In this document: positions 12,601-24,600 of the stretch, piece by piece | Layout of the letters: every line of letters begins with the position of its first letter | Position numbering within the stretch: the first letter of the stretch is position 1 | From: Ovis canadensis | Taxonomy: Eukaryota; Chordata; Mammalia; Artiodactyla; Bovidae | Assembly (NCBI RefSeq): GCF_042477335.2 | Contig: NC_091256.1 | Location: forward strand, 49,369,001 to 49,433,000 | Direction of reading: 5' to 3' | Length of the DNA: 64,000 bases | Position numbers and translations under genes: made by a program | The notes under the pieces: model-generated | What the model was told of the DNA's origin: nothing | The model's input: only the letters and a program-made list of their open reading frames with translations | The model's database searches: none

Positions 12601-15600
12601 AATATTTGAAATAATTGGCATGTCAGCCAGCAAGCCCTTTCTGGAATCTTGAAAAGTATTAACCCTCTCTATGATTCTTTTTTCAGACAAAAGTCTGCAG
12701 TGTGAGAAAACGCCCAGATTTTACTGCCACAGGCCAATGGGAGGTAGTCACTCTGTGCGAAGGGAAGCAAGAGTCAGCCGTCTTTGATGGTGTCATGGTC
12801 TGCACTGGGTATCTTACTAATCCGTATTTACCACTGGACTCCTTTCCAGGTATAGCCCTTTCCACAACTGACTTTAATTTGTCTTATGTGAGCCACCCTG
12901 ATACTGGATTGTTCTGGAAATACATTCCTATTGATTTCCTCCATTAAATAGTTAAAGTAGTGAGGTAAGAGGGTTTATTCCCCTGACCAGCGCTATTTGG
13001 GCAGATTTTGGTTTTCATCAGTTTCAAACAAGTTATGAGTACCAAAGAGCAGAATGAATAACTATGAAGCAGTTTTATGCTTCACTGAAGTTCAGTGTCC
13101 ATCTCTAAGTAACTGGCAGCACCAGAAAGCCTTCTAAGACATAGGAGGCCTAGACAGCTTGCTAGCCTCAGCAGTAGCGCATTGACAAAGGTGAGAGCAG
13201 AGGTCACAAGCGTCAATCCGTGAATAAAGGAAAAAATAACTTGATTTTTGTTTGTTTATGTCTATGGGTCATGGCAGTTAACTAGATCAAAGGTTTATGG
13301 CACTGGTTAATAGTCACCAGGGGCATAAGTCTTGGGAGGCAAATTAAGACATCTTTGGGCCTCAGTTTCTTCATCTGGCTTTTGCAACCATGGTTCACCT
13401 ATGTCAAATTTCAATTGGATTACAACTCAGAGGGAATAGGAAATCCAGTGGTGTGGTTTATTCAATCTGTAACAAAGGATTCAAAAGGTTCAAACTTTAG
13501 CAAATTTTTCTCTGAATCATCTAAATATCACTTGTAGTGATCACAAGACTCAGTTTACAATTAACTCATCTACCTCCAGTGATACTTGGTCTGCCCCCAG
13601 CAGTTACTGAAGTCAGGCCATGTTAAGATAAAACATATCCTGAAAACTGTCATAGCCTATAATAATTGAATTGGAAAGCAGTCCAGCCTTCTTCCTGGTG
13701 GAGGAAACTCTTCAGCATCCCTGAGAAAGACTCAACAGCCTCGGCTTAAATGCATTCAACTATGATTTCTTTCCACTTCACCCATTTCTTGCCTACAGAG
13801 AAAATCCCTGAGTAGGCAAGTTACTCCAACTCCCAGGTAGGAGTGCCTGGTACAGGATCACTCCAAGAATCCAGAAAATGTCATGACATAGAGAGTACAC
13901 TGTGTTTATTGCTAAGAATACAGAAGTGGATAAGACAACACATAGCCTGCACGAAAGGAAAGAAAAGAGATTTATAGGGGTCCAGTGGAGGAATTGCAGT
14001 CTACATATGACCTGTAATGACAGCAATACTCACTTTACAACAAATTCATGTACTTGAAATGGTCCTGGACCTGCCCTGAAGATGCTACTCAAGTCAGATC
14101 AGATTAGAATAAAGTATAGCTTGAAAGCAATGGAGCCAATGTGCTCAGTTTAAATAAGAGGAGCTTGGGACCCAGGAAGTATAGAATCCAGGCTATACAA
14201 TTAAGAAGCTATGATCCTTTTGAAGTTCATAAGCAGGATGATTGGGTGTTCACACTGTTGCGTGACATGTTCAGTTCAGTCGCTCAGTCGTGTCCGACTC
14301 TTTGCAACCCCATGAACCTCAGCACACCAGGCCTCCCTGCCCATCACCAACTCCCGGAGTCTACCCAAACTCATGTCCATCCCATCCAGCCATCTCATCC
14401 TCTGTCATCCCCTTCTCCTCCTGCCCCCAATCCCTCCCAGCATCAGGGTCTTTTCCAATGAGTCAACTCTTCTCATGAGGTCGCCAAAGTATTGGAGTTT
14501 CAGCTTCAGCATCAGTCCTTCCAGTGAACACCCAGGACTGGTCTCCTTTAGGATGGACTGGTTGGATCTCCTTGCAGTCCAAGGGACCCTCAAGAGTCTT
14601 CTCCAGCACCACAGTTCAGAAGCATCCATTCTTAAGCACTCAGCTTTCTTCACAGTCCAACTCTCACATCCATACATGACTACTGGAAAAATCATAGCCT
14701 TGACTAGACAGACCTTTGTTGGCAAAGTAATGTTTCTGCTTTTGAATATGCTGTCTAGGTTGGTCATAACTTTCCTTCCAAGGAGTAAGCATCTTTTAAT
14801 TTTATGGCTGCAATCACCATCTGCAGTGATTTTGGAGCCCCCCAAAATAAAGTCTGACACTGTTTCCACTGTTTCCCCATCTATTTCCCATGAAGTGATA
14901 GCACCAGATGCCATGACCTTAGTTTTCTGAATGTTGAGCTTTAAGCCAACTTTTTCACTCTCCTCTCTCACTTTCATCAAGAGGCTTTTTAGTTCCTCTT
15001 CACTTTCTGCCGTAAGGGTGGTGTCATCTGCATATCTGAAGTTATTGATATTTCTCCTGGCAATCTTGATTCCAGCTTGTGCTTCTTCCAGCCAGCATGA
15101 CATGTGCTCTCTCCTAAACCTTGTTAGGACACCAGCACATTACCCATCAGACGTTAAAAAACAAACTATATAATCTTGGGTTTTCCACTTAACCTTTCTA
15201 AGCCTCTGTTTTCTTTCCTAGAAACTGAGGTTTGACCTACCTTACCCAAGAGCATATATCACAAATCAAGCAAACAGAACTCTATCAGTATTTGCCATCT
15301 TTCTCTATATCCATATTACCAGCCACCACCAATTGGTTATTTCAAATCCATGGATAAATTATTATTAAGGAGCCTTTGAGCACTAAAATTTCATGACGTT
15401 AGACTTGAAATGGAGTCCTCTAAACCTCATCATCTCTCTCTCTGCCCCATAGCAGATTTGCATACACCCTGGAGTAGTTGTTAATCGTCACAAAAATTAA
15501 ATTCATTGAAATTAGTCAAAAAAAACATGTCATCAGTTCTGGAGGCAATTCCAGAAGAAAGTGTTCCAAAAAGTCTTCATAAATATAATAGGTATTACAG

Positions 15601-18600
15601 CTGGAATAAATATATAACTTCCCAAGGTAACTTATTTTAATTCAGAAGCCATATACATTCAGCTATGTTTGCTAACACAGCCCCTTCACCTAACAAAAGT
15701 TCTTGCTCTGTTCTCCTGTAATATAAGTGGGGAAAGTATTAATCTGATAGAAAACTCAGCCACAGAGTCTCATATTTGTCCACTTGTGATCCAAAAAAGC
15801 CTGATCCAGAGAGAATCTAAGACAATCTAACATTCACAGATAATTCTATTATTCTAAGTAAACTTGTCCAGCTCTCCATTCCTGGCAGTTTCTTGGATCC
15901 ATATTGGGTCAAATGTTGAGCTAAGTCAATATTTGAATTTGATTGCATCATTGCTAAATTCAAAATGATCTAGATTGTGGTTGGGTTTTAACTGAGACTC
16001 ATGTCAGACTTCTAAAGATTTAAGGTGAAATAGAGTTACTGGCCTTGGTTAAGGCCCAATAATGTGCCACTAATGTGCCACAGCATCCATATCCTGAGAA
16101 ATCACTGAGAATCTAGATGTGCTGTCATATTTTCTTCTTTAAAAAAAAGTTCTTTGCACAGGATGTATTACTTTTGATTGTTTTATGCAACCTAAGAGCA
16201 CTTTCCAAAACCCTCCACAAGCATTTGATCTTTCAATAAGATTTGGCATCAACTGAGATGTTTTATCTAGTTCAAACAGCTCTGATCCCAGTATAACTAA
16301 CGTAACTCCTTTTTCTGTGAGCCAACTCTGGCTAACTCAGCAAACCTAGCCTGAGTTACCGTCAGTCACCAAAGTAAACACACAAGGATCTTTCACATAG
16401 GGACTGTAATTTTATTTCCTTTTTTAAAAAAAGTTTGGTTGCACTGGGTCTTTGCTGTGGCGCTCAACTTCTCTTGTGTCACATCGGCTTAGTAACCCTG
16501 CAGCATGTGGGATCCTAGTTCCCCGAACAGGGATCAAACCTGCATCCTCTGCATTGGAAGGCAGATTCTTGACCCCTGGATCACCAGGAAAGTCCCATAT
16601 TTTTATTTCTTATTTCCCATATCATCTAGCACAGTGTCTGGCACATAAAAGGTATCCAAACATTTTTCTGAATAGAGTGGAAGCACTGACTCATAGTTCA
16701 ATTTAACTTCTCTGCTCTTTCTCCTTGCTTATGAAAAGTTCTAAATAATCAAATTAGTAAAGAGTATTTCTGTCCCATTCATTTCTATCAAATTTTTAAA
16801 AGTAATGACTTCTTGTACTTCAGCTTAATAAGTCTTAATACCATGATTTTTTTTCTTTCTTTCCTTTTTTTTTTTTTTAGCAGAAAATGGTTTACTGCAG
16901 GGCAAAGCAAGGATGGGTGCTCATGCTCAAAAACTGAAATCCCCAGTGGGCTGGGGCCGGGGGGATTTTTTTACAGTGCCATGATATTTTAACTTAGTAA
17001 TCATCTAGCAGGTAAAACTAGAGGGCCATCTAGTGAGATGGAGTAGGTATCTCCATAAAATAATCACTCACCAATTTCCGTATCTTGCATAATTATGTAT
17101 CCATGTTTCAGATTTTCTTAAATTGAGTATGCTATTAAAACAACCTAAGTCACCCATCAAAAGGATGTTATTAGCTGAATAATATATGTGTTTCATTCAC
17201 AGATCTTGTAAACTTTCTGTTTGACTTCCTTTTTTTTTCTATAGGTATAAATACTTTTAAAGGCCAGTATTTCCACAGCCGAGAGTATAAACATCCAGAT
17301 ATATTTAGGGACAAGAGCGTTCTTGTTATCGGAATGGGAAATTCTGGCACAGACATTGCTGTGGAGGCCAGCCACCTGGCAAAGAAGGTATTGTTCTTGG
17401 TGTTACCTAATGAGGGGCTTTATCTTAAGATGCATGCCTCAAACAAATGTGTTTGACACCATGATAAATGATGAAAGGAAAAAAGAATTCCTAAAACACA
17501 CACACACAAACAGATTTTTAGGTACTTTTTTCTTGAATGTTCATAAATGTTACTATAAATTCCAGGTGTCATTTTTCCTCAAAAATTCGGGTTCTCTCAC
17601 TTCCTATTTTTGCTATTTTCCCAGCCAAAGTAAGTTACAGGAAGCATCTGTTTCTTACTCAGTCCCATGGGTCAGAAAATTCTGGCTAAGTTTTTCTTAC
17701 TAAGATCTTCCATTTGCTCCTTCCTTTCCTTATTGATTGCCACCATCCTCATCAGTTCCATACCACCTCACATGGGATCTATTACACAGTCCCCCTCACA
17801 ACAGTTATGGAAAGAGTTACTATTACTGGGGCTTGCTTATTCTGTACCAAGAACAGCACTAAAGGCTTTACTGCATGACCTCAGCCAATCATGAAAACAA
17901 GCCACGAAGTAGGTACAAGACTCCTTAACCACAAGCGAAGAAACTGAAACCCAGAGTTAAACAAGCTGCCTAAAGGCACGCCACCAGCAGCTGGTAGAGC
18001 CAGTCCTCAAGCCCAAGTCTCTTCCATTCAAAGCCCCTGCTCCTAATTCTGCCTTAAGTGCCTGTACTCCTATCCCAGTCCATCCCCCTAGAACACGACA
18101 ATCCATCCAGATCCCCAACCACCAACAAACAAATCCTCTGAAAAGACTGCTCTCCTTATGGCACTCATGTTAAAAAAAACTAACAACTCCTCCTTACCTA
18201 AAAAAAAGAAAAAATCATAAACTACAGGGCTCTCCATCACCTGGTCCAGATCTGCCACTTTAACTTTATCCTGCGCTACTTCCCACGTGATCATCAACTG
18301 AAAGCTGACTGGTCTCCTCTGTGACCTTTCCCACCCCCAAGCTTCTATTTCCCCCTTCATCCACACCATAGCCCTCCCTTCTGCAGTGCCATTTTCTCTT
18401 TTATTACAATTTACATTTGCGTTCCCAGATACCTCTACCCAACACAAAATCATCTCTCCAGTATGAATTTATGTAAGAATTGAAATTTACACTCCTCAGA
18501 TGGCACTTTTATTTCTTGGTGTTGCTCATTACCTTTTATGAGGTTTCTCAGTTGGCACTAGTGGTAAAGAACCTGCCTGCCAAATGCAAAGACTTATGAA

Positions 18601-21600
18601 ACACAGGTTCAGTCTCTGAGCTGGGAAAATCCCCTGGAGGAGGGAATGGCAGCCCCCTCAAGTATTCTTCCCTGGAGAATCCACATGGATGGAGGAGCCT
18701 GGCGGGCTACAGTCCATAGGGTCACACAGAGTCAGACATGACTGAAGCAACTTAGCACGGCACAGCAATTACCTTTTATATATAGGTAAAATATATAGTA
18801 TGTATTATTTATAGTATGTATTTTCTTTCCAACTATGCTATAAACTCATTGAAAGCCATTCAGGCAACAAATCAATATTAGTTGTTGAATTCTGCTATAC
18901 CAAATGTTGTGCCAGGCATGGAGACTACACGGAAGAACAGAATAATCAAACAGGATTCCTGCTGTCATAGATGGTATAGTCATGGGGAAAACAGATGGCA
19001 AGTAAATAAGTGTAAATAATTAGATCAATAATTGCAAGAATGAGGTATGAGGAAATTGGTATGAGGAAAAACAATTGGGAGTGTGTTCCTTTCTGGAACT
19101 TTAAGGAAAGAACTCGATGATTGGTTGACTGATTTGGAGAAACTTAGCAATTTGGTAGAGTTATGCCAAAGGAAGGGAAAGGAGGTTCTGAAGCAAAAAT
19201 CAGCACAGGCCCGTTCACAATGACCACCACATGTGAGTCATACATTACTACTTCTATTTCTCTAACCACTGGAAATTTCTTCAATCTGAAAACATGCTTT
19301 GGCACACGCCATTTCTATATTGACAAAGAAATTCCCCTTGTTTCAGAATATAATTCATTTCTACCAAAATATCGTATCTGATTCTGCATCATGATGAAGA
19401 AAGGCAGGTGCAAATATGTCTAATGTCAGAATTACCGATGTGCTCGTAATTCTTGCCACCATAAGGCTCCATCATATTATTAGGCTTCCCTGGTGGCTCA
19501 GATGGTAAACAATCTGCCTGCAATGCAGGAGATGCAGGTTCTGTCTCTGGGTGGGGAAAATCCCCTGGAGAAGGGAATGGCTACCCACTCCAGTATTATA
19601 AAGTCAAACAAAATGTATCATAAAAACACTAACACTCCAGCTATGGCCACCATGCCCCAGTTTATTAGAAGAAAACCAGGCATTAAACCAGTTGTTTTGT
19701 ATTTGCAAAGCAACAGATCGGTTGACTAAATTTTTCAACTTTTAATAAGTTATACAGACAACTCCTTGTTGTATAGGTTCCAAAGCAACTATTAGCTTAA
19801 TGAACTATGTCAGCTGGTAAACTCAAATAGTTAAATAATCAGGTTTTTAAAAATCCACTAAAACTAGTTGTATTACTGAATTTTACTGTCTGTTCTAACA
19901 ATGTTTATGTTGAAACTCTTTGCAGACATCTTTTTTTTTTTTTAAGCTGCACTGCACAGCATGTGGTATTCCCTGGATAAAACTCGTGCTTCCTGCATAG
20001 GTTTGATCCAGGAAGGCAGAGTCTGAAGCACTGGACCACCAGGGAAGTCCCTGCAGACAAGTTGCAGTTGCATCCTTGCCCTGCTCTTGTTTATAGTCAC
20101 TAGCGTACAAAGTTGTTATCACCTGTTCACTATCCTCTCACATGAGATTCCAAGTTCCTATGGCCAACCACAATATATAATTCACCGTGGTGTCTAGCGC
20201 TAAGCCTGGCAGATAAAAAGTGCTCAATAATATGTGCTAAGGCATTTTAAAACTCTAGATACTCAAACCATTATCTCAAAAGAATAACTTTAAAGTGGGA
20301 GTTAGAGAAGCCAAAACTGTCTTGTCAGGGAGGTATTTTGGGGGTAGCTGGCTATTTGGTGCCTTTCAATTCATGAAACTTCTCTCATCTCTGACAGAAC
20401 CAGGCCTGTTCACTGTGTCAAACTGAGTGACCTCTTTGATTGCTTCTAGGTGTTCCTCAGCACCACCGGAGGGGCATGGGTGATCAGCCGTGTCTTTGAC
20501 TCAGGGTACCCATGGGACATGGTTTTCATGACACGATTTCAGAACACATTCAGAAATTCTCTTCCAACTCCTATTGTGAATTGGTTGATAGCAAGAAGGA
20601 TGAACAGCTGGTTCAATCATGCAAATTATGGCTTGATACCAGAAGACAGGTAAATACGGAGGGTCTGCGCAAGGCTGTTAGGGAGAAGGGGCATTGGTCC
20701 TTCCAGCAACCATAATACAGCAACAAGACTGAGTATGAAGGAAAACGTCATATGAATTACTTAGTCATAATGGCTAACTGTTTTTAGTGCTTGGTAAGTA
20801 GAATTATGTGATACGTAACTGTCAACAACCCTTTAAAGTAAGCCATATAACCTCCCTTTCAGAGTGGGTATACTAAGACTTAGGGAAGTTCAGTCACTTG
20901 CCCAAGTTAATCTCGTACCAAGCAGACTCTGTGACCTTGGCAAGTTACATAAACCTTAGTTGCATCAATCAAAAGAGAAAAATTTGTCTATGACTCTTCC
21001 AACAAAAGCAACATATTTGCCTATTTCACAGTGTGGGAAAAATTTAATCCTTCACCATCTTTCAAAGGACAGTGCCTTCTTCCCCTTGTCAAGATGACCT
21101 TGATTTCAGTCTTGTCCTTTCAGTTACAACACGTTACTTAGCCCATTAATGAGAACCAGTGACTTTATTTTACTTCTTCATTCATTGACTCTGTACAATG
21201 ATATTCCATTGCCTGGGTAGCACCACAGCCTGGAGATCCTGTCTGATCTTCCCCTAGATTCCACTGTGGACCAGGATGGATCAGGTAGCACCCAAGCCAC
21301 CAGGGTTGGCAGGCAGCCCCCTTCCTGCTACATGTACTTCATTCCTCTGGTCTCTTCATCCTTCTCTCATATACCTTCCTCTCTCCTTGCTCTTCTAGTC
21401 CTGCTATTGTCTCCATTTTTTCCCTTTCTTACCTACCCCCTTCTGTTGCCTAACTCCAGGTCCCCTAGGAGTTTTAAACTTCACCAGAGCCTTTCCTACC
21501 ATTAGCTTGATTTAGCCTAAATGGCCACTCGAAAGACTTTATTTAATCCCACAAAGCCTAGAAAATGTAAAAGAAGCTGAGGAATTATAATATCTTCCCT

Positions 21601-24600
21601 GGTAGATTTCGCTAATCCTTTTTCATTTCCAAAGTTCTTAGAAATACACTATTTCATATGTTCTTCATCCTACCCAATCAACTAACAAGGATGGCAAGTA
21701 TTAGCATCCTTATTTTACAGGTGAATAAAAGAAAGCCTACAAAGACGAAATGGTTTTCCCAAGCTCTGTTAAGTATAAACATTTGGACACAAAGCCACCC
21801 TAACTACCTCCTGCTCCAGAGCTCCCTCCATTTTATCACATTGTCTGTTTCTGTGCATTCGCCATAAGCCCAAAATGACTCAGCTTACTTAAAATCATCT
21901 TGCACAGCATTTGCTTTGTGATTCCAAAGACACAGCCAGAAAAGGGTGATTCCAAAGGCATAGCCAGAAAAAGCTAATTCTGCCCTGGTTCCTTTTAAAC
22001 ACATGCATGTTTTCCTTGTACAATTGCTTCTGAGGAGGAAAGAGTTTCTAGCATTTCTCAGCAGATAGAGAAGTCCCTGGTTTCCCTTGTGGTTCTTCAG
22101 CATTCAGCTATCTCTAAAATGACAGGGATAGCTGACTGCTAGAATTCAGCAGGAGAAGGAGAGTTAGAGAAAACTCTGACCTTCTTCTCCCCAGGCTTCT
22201 AAATTCTTGTAAATAGTAAGCATGGTTCCATCATCCCTCTTGGTCATTCATGAATCCACTCCCACAGAGGTAATTTCCCACAGTACTGTTACCTCCTGCC
22301 TAGCAGAGGGGCGAGACACAGAATGAAGAGGAGAAGGGGAGGAGGAGAGAGGGCTGGCTGCATCAGTCCCTGGCAGATCTCTTCCTTGTCCATTTTAATG
22401 TCTAGGGTACAGCTAAGAGAGCCTGTGCTAAATGACGAGCTCCCAGGCCGTATCATCACTGGGAAAGTACTCATCAAGCCAAGAATTAAGGAAGTGAAGG
22501 AAAACTCTGTCGTATTTAGCAACACCCCGAAGGAAGAGCCCATCGATATCATTGTTTTTGCCACTGGATACACTTTTGCTTTCCCCTTCCTTGACGAGAC
22601 TATAGTGAAAGTCGAAGATGGCCAGGCATCGCTATACAAGTACATCTTTCCTGCACATCTACCAAAGCCAACCCTGGCTGTCATTGGTCTCATCAAACCC
22701 TTGGGCTCCTTACTACCCACAGGGGATACGCAAGCTCGATGGGCTGTTCGGGTCCTGAAAGGTAAGTGTATAAGAAATAGGAGAACATGGGAATTCCCTG
22801 GTAGTCCAGAGGTTACAACTCCACATTTCACAGTGGAGGGCTCAGGTTCAATCCCTGGTTGGGAAACTAACATCTCACAAGCCACATGGTGTGGCCAAAG
22901 TAAAATAAATTAATTTTTAAAAAAGAAATAATAGAATATATGTGTTCAGTTTACCATGTTATTTTAGATACTGGAAATTTTGACTTTTCCCACCTCCCAT
23001 CTAAAATAATAGAATTTTTAAAGCAAATCCATCTATTGTTCACTGAATTACAATATCATAATGAATTTGTGCCAGTACAAGCACAGAAGATAAATCATGG
23101 ATCAAAAAATATCAGCTGCTATTCTGACTGAATCAACTGGTTCAATTAACATTTTAACATTTTAAAAGCTCAATCAATTGAATGACAAATTCAGCCAAGC
23201 CAGTTGTGAGGTTCTGCAACATCAAATAAGTAGTGAGGGGATTTGATTCTTATCTCTTCAACTGGTGGCATAATCACCAGGAGTTAACATTACTCTGCTG
23301 ACATTTCTGCCAAAAGAACAGATGACTAGCTGGGTACTAGAAATAAAAGATGTGCAGTAGTAAAGCATCTTTGCCTGCTAAGTAAGCACTGAAGTTACAT
23401 TGCATTTTTGTTTATTTGTTTGCTTTATAGGTGTGATTAAGTTACCACCATCAAGCATAATGATCGAGGAAGTTAATGAAAGAAAACAAAACAAGCCCAG
23501 TGGGTAAGTTAAATGCTATGCATTCTTTTTGAATCATAACTAAAACTGGTAAAGCAAGAGTAAAGAATGGTGCGAGTTACACTGGAGAAAAAAGAAGGGG
23601 CTAGGACTCAAAAGAGGGGAAAAAAAGACTAAGCCAGCCTGTTTAAGGAAAGAAAGGAAAAGGAAACTGAGGTTTTACTGTCCTAAACCATCACTTTAGA
23701 CCATGGTCATCTAGCACGACTTGGAGACGTGGAGTTTATATTCTAAACCAAATGTAATTAATCCTCATCTACCAGATATTACTCTATACTTCTATCCATA
23801 ATCAGAAGGCAAACTGTTGTGTTTATCCACTCTGACACCAAAGGGTCTGCTCATTCACTTATTTCAGCAAATCTATGTTCAGCTCTCCTGTTTTTATTCA
23901 GACGGCCACTCCAGAGCAGGAGTCAAAACAGGGCCAATGGACCAAATCGGCCAACCACCAATTTTCCTATTTTAAATCACTGGAAAGAAGATTTTATGAT
24001 ATGTGCAAATTATGTACAATTCAGATCACTGTGGCCATAAGTAAAGCTTTATTAGCACACAGCCCCACTCAAGTTTGGGCTTCCCTGGTGGCTCCCTGGT
24101 AAAGAATCTGCCTGCCATTATGGAAGACACAGGTTTGATCCCTGGGTGGGGAAGATCCCCTGGAGAAGGAAATGGCCACCCACTCCAGAATTCTTGTCTG
24201 GGAAATCCAATGGACAGAGGAGCCTGGCAGGTTACAGTCCATCTGGTTACAAAGAGTCAGACACTCTTTGTCAGACACTCTTTGACTGACTGAGCAGACT
24301 CAATTTACATATTGTTTAAGACTGTTTTCGTGTTAGGACAGTAAAGTTGACCAGCTGATGTAGAGACTGTAACATGGCCCTCGTAAACCTTAAGTATTTA
24401 GCATCTAGTCTTCTGCAGAAAAACTTTGTCGGCCCTTCTCCAGAGAGAGGTCTCCACTTGTGCTCCGCTTTTTGGCTACCACGAAGGGCCAGGACAGTGG
24501 AAGGCAGATGGCCAGCTAGGGGGGACTCTTGCTTTCCCCAACTCCTAATCCTAAAGCACCTCTGATTTTCTCTGTTTTACTGTTTATGTTTCAGACTTTG

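Noticed and set aside
14405-15103. 232-codon minus-strand open frame with a YADD motif, as a possible host gene
   Set aside because: It is the C-terminal part of BovB reverse transcriptase inside a 5'-truncated LINE, not a host gene.
22289-22885. 198-codon minus-strand open frame
   Set aside because: A shadow of FMO1 exon 7 and the adjoining CHR SINE.
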